This document shows positions 6,801 through 13,848 of a stretch of DNA of 23,228 nucleotides, in pieces. How positions within the stretch are numbered: position 1 is the first letter of the stretch; every line of letters starts with the position of its first letter. This DNA is from JACOYH01 sp964469735 (GTDB taxonomy: Bacteria; Patescibacteriota; Minisyncoccia; Minisyncoccales; MHMH01). A model generated the notes under the pieces. It was given only the letters and a program-made list of their open reading frames with translations, had not been told where the DNA came from and made no database searches. Location of the stretch: positions 1 to 23,228 of the forward strand of contig CAYXYS010000003.1 in NCBI GenBank assembly GCA_964469735.1, given 5' to 3'. Both the position numbers and the translations under genes were made by a program.

Positions 6801-8123
6801 TCAACCCGTTTTCTTGTGGAAAATGCGCGCCAAGTCATAAATATCTCCGGCTCCCATAACAACCAAAACTCCGTTCTTGGGAAGATTCTTTTTTACAAAA
6901 TCCATAATTTTCTTGCGAGGGAGGTAAATTGCTTTGGGTATGCCTATTTTTTTCACAAGCTTTTCGGAGTTAACCATTTTCTTGATTTTCTTGTTCTCCC
7001 TTCCGGCGACATCATAAATATCGGTAATAATAACCTTGTCTAGCGGAGTCGCCCGGAAGGCTTTTACAAAATCATCGAAAAGATAAAAAGTTCTTTGGTA
7101 TTGGTGGGGCTGAAAAACGCACCATATTTTCCTGCCCGGCCATTTTTCCCTGACTGCTTTCATAGCCGCCTCCACTTCAGTAGGATGGTGGGCGTAGTCG
7201 GAAACCAAAGTAAATTTCATACCTTTTAAATTGACTTCAGAGACGTCAAATCTCCTCCAGGAACCCCTAAAAAACGAAAGGGCCCCAAAGGAAACCTGGT
7301 CCGGTACGTTCAATATTCTTGCGGCAGTTAAGGCGGCAAGAGCATTATATATATTATGTTCTCCGGGCACTTTCAATATCCGCTTAAGCTTTTTGGCTTC
7401 CGGCTGGGCGAGAGAAAAGAAGCGTGCGTTCGTTCCAGCAAGCACCTTTTTTATATTTCCATCGTCTTTATTCGCCACCACTATTCCTCCCTTTTTTAAA
7501 TTGGAAAGGTATTTTTTAAAAGTTTTAAGGATGTTTCCAATATTTTTATAGTAATCCAGATGGTCCTTTTCTATATTTGTGAGAACGATGATGTCGGGCC
7601 GGTAATGCAGAAACGAAGCAAAGTGCTCGTCAGCCTCTATGACCAGATATCGGGATTTCCCCACCCGGCAATTACTGTTGCCGAATTCTTTTATCTTTGT
7701 TCCGACAATAACGGTCGGGTCCAGTCCGGCCCTGACAAGCAGCAATCCCAACATAGAACTGGTCGTGCTTTTGCCGTGGGTTCCCGATACTGCGATAGTA
7801 AAGTATTCTTTTGTTAATTTCCCCAATGCTTCAGGATAACTTAAAACTGCAGCTCCCGTTTTGAAAGCGGCCTTGTATTCCGGATTGCTTTTTCCCACAG
7901 CGGGACTATAAACGACCATTTCGACGTTTTTGGGTATATTGCCGCCCTTATGCCTGCCTATCAGCACTCCGGCCCCCTTCCTTTTTAATTCCCGGGTAAT
8001 CTCCGAGGAAACCAAATCAGAGCCAGTAACCCTGGCTCCTTTTGCAAGATAATAGCGGGCTAAAGCGGAAACCCCTATTCCGCCTATTCCTATAAAATGT
8101 ATTTTTAGTTTTGAAGGCGGCAT
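6801..8123 (-). CDS. murC: UDP-N-acetylmuramate--L-alanine ligase MurC
   Basis: MurC adds L-alanine to UDP-MurNAc in the cytoplasm, the first peptide step of peptidoglycan synthesis. The 440 residues carry the N-terminal nucleotide-sugar fold with HFIGIGGIGVSALA at about 9-22, the ATP P-loop SGTHGKST near 113-120, and the C-terminal Mur domain with YAHHPTEVEAA and FQPHQYQRT. All are typical for MurC rather than Mpl. The start overlaps the end of thpR by 19 nt with no clear Shine-Dalgarno, so translation is probably coupled. MurC is separated here from mraY by about 5.7 kb, so the dcw cluster is scattered. Confidence 0.95.
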   Translation of the reverse strand: MPPSKLKIHFIGIGGIGVSALARYYLAKGARVTGSDLVSSEITRELKRKGAGVLIGRHKGGNIPKNVEMVVYSPAVGKSNPEYKAAFKTGAAVLSYPEALGKLTKEYFTIAVSGTHGKSTTSSMLGLLLVRAGLDPTVIVGTKIKEFGNSNCRVGKSRYLVIEADEHFASFLHYRPDIIVLTNIEKDHLDYYKNIGNILKTFKKYLSNLKKGGIVVANKDDGNIKKVLAGTNARFFSLAQPEAKKLKRILKVPGEHNIYNALAALTAARILNVPDQVSFGALSFFRGSWRRFDVSEVNLKGMKFTLVSDYAHHPTEVEAAMKAVREKWPGRKIWCVFQPHQYQRTFYLFDDFVKAFRATPLDKVIITDIYDVAGRENKKIKKMVNSEKLVKKIGIPKAIYLPRKKIMDFVKKNLPKNGVLVVMGAGDIYDLARIFHKKTG

Positions 8124-8671
8124 GATTCAAGAATAAAATATTCCGGCCCTCCCCTTTTTAGCTTGCTTTCCATTATTTCCACGGACTCTACGTTGAAATT
8201 AAAGTTTATCTCCTCGCCCACTTCCGGCCGCTCCTCGGGTTCAATTTTCCTGAAATCCCAGGCCCTGATTCGGCCCAAGGTTACGTGGGGTTTAAAAGCC
8301 CTCTCCCCGGACTCGCCTCCGGAACGGGTGCTGGACAGCGATTGCCGGAGGTCTTCTCTCAAGGCTCCCAGTTCTTTTGATTTTTCTCCTTCAGCCCAAA
8401 TCATTCTGGGCGGCATTTTGTCGGGCGGACCGTAGCAGATTTTATTAAGCTTAATAGCAAAAGAAGGATGCCTGGCAGCCGTTTCCTCCACTATTTTGGC
8501 TATTTCCCTGATTTCGTCCGGAGAGACATACCCCAAAAACTCCAAGGTAATATGGAGATTGTCGGGTTTAGTCCATCTGACCGGCAATTCCGGCCATTTC
8601 CTTTGATAGTCTGCCAGCTTTTTTTTTACATCGCCTGGCAGATTAACCGCAAAAAAAATTCGCTGTTTCAT
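8105..8671 (-). CDS. thpR: RNA 2',3'-cyclic phosphodiesterase (2H family, ThpR/LigT-like)
   Basis: The two 2H-phosphoesterase signatures are present: HITLEF and HVTLGR, about 89 residues apart. Known members open 2',3'-cyclic phosphates on RNA; the in vivo role is unclear. I chose the ATG at 8671 because MKQRIFFAVNLP matches the usual family N-terminus; an upstream in-frame ATG at 8701 would add ten atypical residues. Neither has a Shine-Dalgarno. The gene overlaps murC by 19 nt and is upstream of it. It contains the active-site pair and no truncation is evident. Confidence 0.88.
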   Translation of the reverse strand: MKQRIFFAVNLPGDVKKKLADYQRKWPELPVRWTKPDNLHITLEFLGYVSPDEIREIAKIVEETAARHPSFAIKLNKICYGPPDKMPPRMIWAEGEKSKELGALREDLRQSLSSTRSGGESGERAFKPHVTLGRIRAWDFRKIEPEERPEVGEEINFNFNVESVEIMESKLKRGGPEYFILESCRLQN

Positions 8672-8736
8672 ATTATGAAAATAATACCAGAAATTCGCCA
8701 TTCAGTAAATTCTAATATGCCACTAAATTTAAATAA

Positions 8737-8773
8737 TGCCACCAAATTCAGCGTAGGCAAAAAAAGGTGACAC
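8737..8773. repeat. 37-bp imperfect palindromic repeat, left copy, flanking the Cas2-like gene
   Basis: Starts TGCCACC and ends GGTGACA(C), so its ends are near-inverted copies. It matches 9376-9412 in direct orientation at 27 of 37 positions; the inner 27 bp (8747-8773 against 9386-9412) agree at 22. It lies just past the 3' end of the Cas2-like gene. A further partial copy (TGCCACTAAATT) sits at 8718-8729. Confidence 0.7.
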
Positions 8774-8791
8774 GCCAACCCCCTTTAAAAT

Positions 8792-9346
8792 TTAAATTAA
8801 ATTAAAATGATGGTGCAATAATTCTTCATTATCAATTTCTTTGGCTCGAATTAATAAAACATATTGTTGGATATTAAAAATAGCTTTAATAAATTCTATC
8901 TCATCTTCGCATTCATAGGGATAAACAAAAACGCTTTTCTGGATTTTATAAAATCCAAGGTTTTGAAGTTTATTCCTTAACGTATCTCTAGCTAGTTTCT
9001 TTTTATTGGGAATGTCAAAAATTACAATTCGCCATAAACCATCCCATTTATTGGGTTTTGGAATAGTTAGATCTTGTAATTTATATTTTAAAACCCTTTC
9101 TTTCCCCTTTTTGGTAATTTTAATTATTGTTTCTCCGTTTTTGTTTTCTCTAAACTCTATTATCCTGCGTCTTTTCATTTTTTTAAGCGCTTCTCTTACC
9201 CTTCTTTTGTCATACCTTTGCCAATCTAAAAATGGTTTTGCAACTAATACTACTCCCGGCGCCACCATAGCCATGCTTATTACGGCACCTGCAGCCAAAG
9301 CCAATAAAATTTTTTTATTAATTCCTTTGGTTTCCTTTTGTGCCAT
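8792..9346 (-). CDS. Cas2/PaaX-like protein: membrane helix, winged helix, Cas2-like ferredoxin domain
   Basis: Three parts are visible in 184 residues. A hydrophobic segment lies at about 12-37. A basic helix-turn-helix-like region follows at about 40-90 (DWQRYDKRRVREALKKMKRR, then a charged beta wing). A Cas2-like domain covers about 100-184, with RIVIFDIPNKKK (D111 at the position of the Cas2 metal-binding Asp), GFYKIQKSVF (the Cas2 QxSVF strand) and a C-terminal strand. PaaX-family regulators share this winged-helix plus Cas2-like order. No cas1, other cas gene or CRISPR array is in the window. It is alone on its strand, flanked by 37-bp repeats, and its promoter overlaps the right repeat. 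Function is unknown; it may be a membrane-tethered DNA-binding regulator or a nuclease of a small mobile element. Confidence 0.75.
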   Translation of the reverse strand: MAQKETKGINKKILLALAAGAVISMAMVAPGVVLVAKPFLDWQRYDKRRVREALKKMKRRRIIEFRENKNGETIIKITKKGKERVLKYKLQDLTIPKPNKWDGLWRIVIFDIPNKKKLARDTLRNKLQNLGFYKIQKSVFVYPYECEDEIEFIKAIFNIQQYVLLIRAKEIDNEELLHHHFNLI

Positions 9347-9352
9347 TACTTT

Positions 9353-9381
9353 ATTGTATCATTAAGATTTTAGGTTGTCAT
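9353..9381 (-). promoter_or_regulatory. Promoter of the Cas2-like gene, overlapping the right repeat
   Basis: Minus-strand ATGACA (9376-9381), 17-nt spacer, TACAAT (9353-9358). The predicted start of transcription falls at about 9346, on the ATG itself, so the mRNA would be almost leaderless; no Shine-Dalgarno is present. The -35 box is formed by the outer end of the repeat at 9376-9412. Confidence 0.6.
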
Positions 9382-9412
9382 TATTTTCAGCCTAAGCGAA
9401 AAATGGTGGCAC
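9376..9412. repeat. 37-bp imperfect palindromic repeat, right copy, flanking the Cas2-like gene
   Basis: Direct partner of 8737-8773, starting TGTCATT and ending GGTGGCA(C). An 8-bp hairpin (9370-9377 with 9388-9395) overlaps it, and an outer 8-bp inverted repeat TTAAGATT/AATCTTAA (9362-9369, 9413-9420) encloses it, so this copy is more structured than the left one. Confidence 0.7.
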
Positions 9413-9415
9413 AAT

Positions 9416-9501
9416 CTTAACATTTCTTAACATTTATTGTTTTTAATCTTTATTGTTTTTGCTTTTATTACTTTTACCTTATTTTTTATTACTTTTACCT
9501 T
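9416..9501. repeat. T-rich region with short tandem and direct repeats
   Basis: CTTAACATTT occurs twice in tandem (9416-9425, 9426-9435). TTTATTGTTTTT occurs at 9433-9444 and 9449-9460. An 18-bp T-rich unit occurs at 9463-9480 and 9484-9501, a 21-bp period. It lies between the right repeat and the next gene. No protein gene is credible here. Confidence 0.8.
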
Positions 9502-9538
9502 TATTCTGATCTTTGGTTTTGTTAAAATAAGAAAATAA

Positions 9539-9619
9539 AGGAGTCTATTTGTACAAAAACTGGATAAAAACGGGCATTGTCCTAAGTGTGGCGAAAATCT
9601 CAATTTAGCCTTAAAATGA
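9539..9619 (+). pseudogene. Short zinc-knuckle reading frame, possible gene remnant
   Basis: The frame open from 9539 to the TGA at 9617-9619 reads, in its second half, KNGHCPKCGENLNLALK, with one CPxCG zinc knuckle. It has no ATG, GTG or TTG start in frame. A good Shine-Dalgarno (AAAGGAG, 9537-9543) leads instead to a TTG at 9549 in another frame; a single extra A in the A5 run near 9566-9570 would join that start to the knuckle frame, giving a 23-residue peptide. It could be a decayed zinc-ribbon gene, an indel in assembly, or chance. It ends 6 nt before the next gene. Confidence 0.3.
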
Positions 9620-9625
9620 AATAAT

Positions 9626-10108
9626 ATGCCAAAAGAAAAAAAATCCGCAGCGGCATCGTCAGCCCCTAAGGGGAGTAAAAACAAAAAAGAACAAACCGAA
9701 TCGGCGATACAGGAAATCGTCAATCATTATTTTTACACAAAGGGCCTGACTCTTGAGCAAATAAAAGAAGACGCCAAAAAGAAGAAGATAATCTATTCTA
9801 GATTCACCAGGCCGGCCAAACAACTGCTGGAACTTGCCGGCTCCGTCCAAAAAGCCAAGGAGGCCATCAATGTGGTGGCAGAGTGGGCTAAATCGCGCGA
9901 CCTGGACTATGCCATAGAAACAGTTTTTAAAAAATGGCTGGAGTTGGGCAGGCTGAAGCCGAAAGAAATAATCAAAAAACCTTTTTATCAAGGCAATCCG
10001 ATGGTTTGGTCAGAAACCAAAAGAAAGTGGTATGTCATAGACGAAACCGGCACCTGGCTGGAATTCGCCGGCAAAGAATCGGAAATTGAATGGAGAACCA
10101 ACAAATAA
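9626..10108 (+). CDS. Hypothetical protein, 160 residues
   Basis: No family is recognised with confidence. The first 22 residues are a Lys/Ser/Ala-rich, probably disordered head. Residues 25-120 look helical and charged (for example LTLEQIKEDAKKKK, then a segment with AINVVAEWAKSRDLDYAI). The end is beta-like and aromatic: NPMVWSETKRKWYVI, then GTWLEFAG. No signal peptide or membrane helix is visible. The gene overlaps the likely fmt start by 19 nt on the same strand, so the two are probably co-transcribed with efp behind them. There is no Shine-Dalgarno; it begins just after the stop of the short zinc-knuckle frame. Confidence 0.75.
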   Translation: MPKEKKSAAASSAPKGSKNKKEQTESAIQEIVNHYFYTKGLTLEQIKEDAKKKKIIYSRFTRPAKQLLELAGSVQKAKEAINVVAEWAKSRDLDYAIETVFKKWLELGRLKPKEIIKKPFYQGNPMVWSETKRKWYVIDETGTWLEFAGKESEIEWRTNK

Positions 10109-11004
10109 ACAAAAACAATCCTAGGGTNNNNNNNNNNATGGGAACTCCGAAGTTCGGGGCTTTGATTTTGGAAAAACTCATCGGCGGCGGATATAAGCCG
10201 GCTTTGGCGATTACTGTTCCCGACAAGCCGAGCGGCAGGAAGCAGCAGCTCACCCCCCCGGCGGTAAAAATAACCGCCTTAAAGCACGAAATCGAAACAA
10301 TCCAGCCGGAAAAATTAAAGGATGCGGAAGAAAAAATAAGGAGCTTTCAACCAAATTTAATCGTTACTGCAGCTTATTCCAAAATACTTCCCAAAGAAAT
10401 AATCAACCTTCCCAAATTTGGCTGCATCAACGTCCACCCCTCTCTTCTGCCAAAACACCGCGGTCCCTCTCCGGTACAGCAAACTATTCTCGACGGCGAT
10501 AAAAAAACCGGGGTAACCATTATGCTTATGGATGACCAAATCGACCACGGACCAATTTTAGCCCAGGAGGAAACCGAAATAAAACCGAGAGAAACAGCCT
10601 CGGAACTTCACGACAGACTTGCTGAAATCGGCGGCGAACTTCTCTTAAAAGTAATCCCCCAATTGATGGCAGGAACAATAAAAGCCGTTCCCCAGAATAA
10701 CGAGGCGGCAACTTACACCAAAATAATCAAAAGAAAGGACGGCGAGATAGACTGGCGAAATTTGCCAGAAGAGATAGAAAGGAAAATTCGGGCCTTCAGC
10801 CCCTGGCCGGGAGCTTATACCTTTTGGAATAAAAACGGGAAAACCAGCCGTCTTAAGATATTAAAAGCCCGGTTGGAAGACGGAAAATTAGTATTGGAAG
10901 AAGTTCATCCGGAAGGGAAAAAGTCCATGGGTTTCAAGGAATTCTTGCGCGGAAATCCGGAATTTGCTAGAAATAAAAAGATATGCTCTCGTATTCAGAT
11001 TTAA
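10090..11004 (+). CDS. fmt: Methionyl-tRNA formyltransferase, interrupted by an assembly gap
   Basis: Fmt formylates Met-tRNA of initiation using 10-formyl-THF. Clear motifs are MGTPKFG after the gap, GCINVHPSLLPKHRGPSP with catalytic N114 and H116, and DDQIDHG with D152, completing the Asn-His-Asp set. The C-terminal domain holds AFSPWPGAYTFW. Ten Ns fall just before MGTPKFG, where the family has a short beta strand (such as KIVF). The frame is kept across the Ns, and the codon GTN before them is valine whatever N is. The ATG at 10090 gives a 12-residue prefix before that strand; a start inside the gap cannot be excluded. The end overlaps efp by 22 nt. Peptide deformylase, the partner activity, is at 22459-22947. 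Confidence 0.9.
   Translation: MENQQINKNNPRXXXXMGTPKFGALILEKLIGGGYKPALAITVPDKPSGRKQQLTPPAVKITALKHEIETIQPEKLKDAEEKIRSFQPNLIVTAAYSKILPKEIINLPKFGCINVHPSLLPKHRGPSPVQQTILDGDKKTGVTIMLMDDQIDHGPILAQEETEIKPRETASELHDRLAEIGGELLLKVIPQLMAGTIKAVPQNNEAATYTKIIKRKDGEIDWRNLPEEIERKIRAFSPWPGAYTFWNKNGKTSRLKILKARLEDGKLVLEEVHPEGKKSMGFKEFLRGNPEFARNKKICSRIQI
10128..10137. other. Assembly gap (10 Ns) inside fmt
   Basis: Ten undetermined bases. The true number of missing bases may differ; ten keeps the fmt frame open on both sides. Confidence 0.98.
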
Positions 11005-11543
11005 AAAAAGGCGTCCAGTTTATTCTCGAGGGAGAACCATACGAAGTCCTGGAATCCAGCCAAATGAAAAAGGCCCAGAGAAGGCCAGTGCTCCAAGCTA
11101 AGGTTAGAAACCTTATTACGGGCAATATGCTTGAAAAGACTTTTCACCAGGGTGAAACATTTGAAGAAGCTGAATTGGACAAATTTAACGCGAAATTCCT
11201 TTATTCCCACAGGGGAAAGTTTTTTTTCTGCGAGGAAAAAGATTCCTCTAAGAGATTTGAGCTATCTGAGGAGCAGATAGGACCTCAAGCCAAATTTCTG
11301 AAACAAAACCAGGTAGTGCAAACAGTTAAATTCGAAGGAGAAATTATAAACGTTTTCCTGCCTATAAAAGTACAGCTAAAAGTGACCGAAGCTCCCCCGG
11401 GGGTTAAGGGCGACAGGGCCCAAGGCGGAACCAAAAGTGCCTTACTGGAAACCGGCGCCCAAATACAAGTTCCTTTGTTTGTGGAACAAGGAGATATAAT
11501 CGAAATCAACACGGAAACCGGCGAATACGTAAAAAGAATCTAA
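10983..11543 (+). CDS. efp: Elongation factor P with a non-canonical tip loop
   Basis: EF-P enters the ribosomal E site and relieves stalling at polyproline. The 186 residues cover all three beta-barrel domains: the KOW-like N-terminal domain (YSDLKKGVQFILEGEPYEV), the OB domain, and the C-terminal domain with PPGVKGDRAQGGTKSALLETG and TGEYVKRI. In domain I the E. coli loop KPGKG, whose K34 is beta-lysylated, aligns without gaps to KKAQR, placing Q32 at the modified lysine and R33/R34 after it. No epmA, epmB or earP gene is in the window. The start matches the family and overlaps fmt by 22 nt. No clear Shine-Dalgarno is present. Confidence 0.93.
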   Translation: MLSYSDLKKGVQFILEGEPYEVLESSQMKKAQRRPVLQAKVRNLITGNMLEKTFHQGETFEEAELDKFNAKFLYSHRGKFFFCEEKDSSKRFELSEEQIGPQAKFLKQNQVVQTVKFEGEIINVFLPIKVQLKVTEAPPGVKGDRAQGGTKSALLETGAQIQVPLFVEQGDIIEINTETGEYVKRI

Positions 11544-11571
11544 AAAGCCGCGGAGCGGCAATAGTCAAATA

Positions 11572-12798
11572 ATGCAGATATTCGAACTCCATTTTAACCC
11601 TAAAGCCAACAAGGACATAGTCTTCGATACTTTTATTTACGAACCGGAAAACCTTTACGAAAAAAGGCTAGGCGGCCTCTATATGGCCGGCGAACTAAGA
11701 AGCCCCGTTCTCGCCAAGCCTAATTTTCTTTCAGAGCTGTCATCGGCGATAAAAAACGAATATTACAGCTCTGAACTTAAGAAAACCCCGGAAGCCAATT
11801 TCAAAAAATCTCTCGCGGCCGGCAACGAATATTTAAAAGCTCAAACCAAAAAAGGAAATGTCGGCTGGCTGGGAAATCTTAATTTCGCCGTGCTTAATTA
11901 CAATAACTCCGTTCTTAACCTTTCTAAAACCGGAAATATTAAAATAATCCTGGCCAGCCAAGGCGAATTTCTGGATATCGGAGGAAATATTGAAGGACAA
12001 TCAGATCCTTCCAGGATTTTTGGAAATATTGCCTCAGGAAAACTTTCCTCTAAAGACAAAGTGCTGGTGACAACCGCGGAAGCTTTTGCAACCCTTTCCA
12101 AAAGCGCTGATTTTCTTCCCAGGCTATCCCAAACAAACAACGAAAAGACCCTTAAGGAGGTCATTAAAGAATATAAGCCCCTCCTTTCTCAAGCCTCCGG
12201 CGTATGCCTCATCATGACGGCAACGGAAAATATTCAACCGAAAAGAGCCTTAACGTTCAAAAAAGAACTTCCTGAATTCTCTTTTAAAAAATCCCTAGTC
12301 GATCCGTTCATATCGATTAAGCTCAAAAAGATAAAACTGCCGGCCCTAAAAGTATCCGCGCTCAAAATCCCCTCCCTTCCCAAGCCGAGGCTAATGCTTC
12401 CTGCTCCAAAAATCCGATTACCTAAAATAAAAAGAGATAAAACAAAAAGAGAGCCCTTCCGGCTCCCTAAAATTGCTGTTCCGGACTGGAGGTCTAAAAA
12501 GGTTCTTTTAGTGGTTATTCTGGCTCTCTTGCTAACAACGTTCTTCTTGATATTCAGGGACGAAAAAACAAAAGAAATGACGGCAGCCCAAGACAGTTTA
12601 CAACAAGCTGCAGAAAAAGCGTTAATGGCTGAAAACTTTTTAATTCTAAGAAAAATGGAAGAGGCGAAAAACCTCTTCCATGAATCCCTAGACCTCATTA
12701 TGCCTCTTACCGAAGCGCGTTCTCCCGTAAGAAACGAGGCCAGAAACCTTGAAGAAAGAATCCGGACTCAATTGGATTCCATCCCTCAAGACGAATAA
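11572..12798 (+). CDS. Single-pass membrane protein with PP2C-like N-terminal domain
   Basis: Residues 1-220 look like a cytoplasmic alpha/beta domain whose strand pattern (VGWLGNLNFAVLNYN, then IKIILASQGEFLDIGG, then KVLVTTAEAFATL) resembles PP2C/PPM phosphatases; the usual metal-binding DG motifs are not evident, so it is probably not an active phosphatase. Residues about 245-305 form a linker packed with LPxxK-type units, strongly basic. A membrane helix follows at 311-328, then a 75-residue helical tail (AEKALMAENFLILRKMEEAK) that would lie outside. The linker could bind membrane lipids, nucleic acid or wall-associated partners. It sits last in the hypothetical-fmt-efp run, 28 nt after efp, with a small GC hairpin (11547-11559) in between. 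The PP2C call is tentative. Confidence 0.7.
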   Translation: MQIFELHFNPKANKDIVFDTFIYEPENLYEKRLGGLYMAGELRSPVLAKPNFLSELSSAIKNEYYSSELKKTPEANFKKSLAAGNEYLKAQTKKGNVGWLGNLNFAVLNYNNSVLNLSKTGNIKIILASQGEFLDIGGNIEGQSDPSRIFGNIASGKLSSKDKVLVTTAEAFATLSKSADFLPRLSQTNNEKTLKEVIKEYKPLLSQASGVCLIMTATENIQPKRALTFKKELPEFSFKKSLVDPFISIKLKKIKLPALKVSALKIPSLPKPRLMLPAPKIRLPKIKRDKTKREPFRLPKIAVPDWRSKKVLLVVILALLLTTFFLIFRDEKTKEMTAAQDSLQQAAEKALMAENFLILRKMEEAKNLFHESLDLIMPLTEARSPVRNEARNLEERIRTQLDSIPQDE

Positions 12799-12840
12799 TT
12801 AGTCCAAGAATATATATCTTTACCTTAGCGGACCAAGGTT

Positions 12841-12856
12841 CTCGCCGTTAGGCGAG
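12841..12856. terminator. Possible bidirectional hairpin between convergent genes
   Basis: A 6-bp GC stem (CTCGCC with GGCGAG, loop GTTA) lies between the stop of the PP2C-like gene (plus) and rplL (minus). There is no good T-run on either side, so terminator function is uncertain. Confidence 0.4.
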
Positions 12857-12860
12857 GTTC

Positions 12861-13298
12861 TTACTTCAATTCTACTTGGGCGCCGGCCTCTTCCAATTTC
12901 TTTTTGATCTCCTCGGCCTCCTCTTTCTTAACACCCTCTTTCACCACTTGAGGAGCTGAAGCTGCAGCGTCAACCAGGTCTTTGGCCTCTTTAAGGCCTT
13001 TGCCGGTTATATCCCTGACAACTTTAATAACGTCTATCTTCTTTTCGCCAATTCCTTTTAGCTCAACGTTGAAAGATGACTTTTCTTCAGCGGGAGCGGC
13101 TGATCCGCCAGCGGCGGGAGCAGCGGCAACCGGAGCTTGGGCCGAAACGCCGAACTTGTCCTCTAATATTTTAACCAGTTCAGCCAGGTCCAAAACCGAT
13201 AGACTCTCTATTCCCTCCACCAGTTTTTTAAACTTCTCTGGAACCTCGACTTTCTTGTCGGCTTCCGGAGTAGCTTGATTTTCTTTTTCTTCTGCCAT
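12861..13298 (-). CDS. rplL: Large ribosomal subunit protein bL12 (L7/L12)
   Basis: L12 forms the multimeric stalk that recruits translation GTPases. The protein shows the N-terminal dimerisation helices (LSVLDLAELVKILEDKFGV), an Ala/Pro hinge (about 53-70), and the C-terminal domain with KKIDVIKVVRDITGKGLKEA. It is 145 residues, about 20 longer than usual, because of a charged N-terminal extension (AEEKENQATPEADKKVE); no internal ATG offers a shorter start. It follows rplJ by 23 nt in the classic rplJL order and is regulated by the leader upstream of rplJ. Confidence 0.96.
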   Translation of the reverse strand: MAEEKENQATPEADKKVEVPEKFKKLVEGIESLSVLDLAELVKILEDKFGVSAQAPVAAAPAAGGSAAPAEEKSSFNVELKGIGEKKIDVIKVVRDITGKGLKEAKDLVDAAASAPQVVKEGVKKEEAEEIKKKLEEAGAQVELK

Positions 13299-13321
13299 GG
13301 ATTTGCATTAATTAATTGATA

Positions 13322-13843
13322 TTAACTTTTGACCTTTTGTAATTCCGATAACAAATATACGAAATTCCTAATATTGCCCTGCAGGACTCCGACTATCCCG
13401 GATAAAGGAGAGGACAGGCAAGATACTGCCTTTCCCAAAAGCTCCTGGCGTCCCGGTAATTTTGCCAGGGCCAAGGCCTGTTCCTGCTCATAAAACTCTC
13501 CTCCCACTAATCCATTCAGTATTTTCAGGTTTTCGTTCTCTTTTGAAAAATTATAAAAAGCCCTAAACGGCGCAGTTTCATCTCCATATCCAAATCCCAG
13601 AGCTATTTCTCCCTTCATTTTCTTTAAATCAACATCTATCTGGTTTTCCTTCAAGGCCTTGGAAATAAGGGTTTTTTTAGCCACTTTTAGCTCGCTGTCG
13701 TTTTTTTTCATCTCTTTTCTTAAGGCGGTCAAGTCGCTTACCTTTACGCCGGTTATATCGCCGAAAACAATCGCTTTCTGGCGACTGATTTTGTCCCTTA
13801 ATTCCTCTACTATTTTGGTTTTTTGTTCTTTAGTTAAAGGCAT
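13322..13843 (-). CDS. rplJ: Large ribosomal subunit protein uL10
   Basis: L10 anchors the L12 stalk to 23S rRNA and, as L10(L12)n, represses its own operon. The 173 residues begin MPLTKEQKTKIVEELRDKI and contain AIVFGDITGVKVSDLTALRK and LKVAKKTLISKAL, both typical. The C-terminal helix carrying L12 dimers is present (LSGIVGVLQGNIRNFVYLL). No Shine-Dalgarno is visible: the attenuator T-run lies just before the ATG. Upstream are an L10 leader and a strong promoter. Confidence 0.96.
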   Translation of the reverse strand: MPLTKEQKTKIVEELRDKISRQKAIVFGDITGVKVSDLTALRKEMKKNDSELKVAKKTLISKALKENQIDVDLKKMKGEIALGFGYGDETAPFRAFYNFSKENENLKILNGLVGGEFYEQEQALALAKLPGRQELLGKAVSCLSSPLSGIVGVLQGNIRNFVYLLSELQKVKS

Positions 13844-13848
13844 ATATC

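Noticed and set aside
6553..6804. 83-codon minus frame over the micro-protein region
   Set aside because: The product is low-complexity Ser/Arg with no fold signal. The alternative frame gives a clean membrane helix and ends just before a terminator.
8701..9412. A CRISPR-Cas locus around the Cas2-like gene
   Set aside because: There are only two diverged repeat copies 639 bp apart, no spacer array, and no cas1 or effector gene in the window.
9370..9412. Integron attC site in the right repeat (GCCTAA and hairpin)
   Set aside because: The RYYYAAC/GTTRRRY core boxes of attC are not complete and no integrase is present.
8730..9420. Target-site duplication outside the 37-bp repeats
   Set aside because: Bases beside 8737 and after 9412 show no convincing matching direct repeat, so classical transposition is not supported.
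9427..9723. Minus-strand frame of 98 codons with a KVKVIKN-like heptad repeat
   Set aside because: It runs antisense over the start of the 160-residue gene and its repeat comes from the T-rich 21-bp DNA repeat; there is no ribosome-binding site or family signal.
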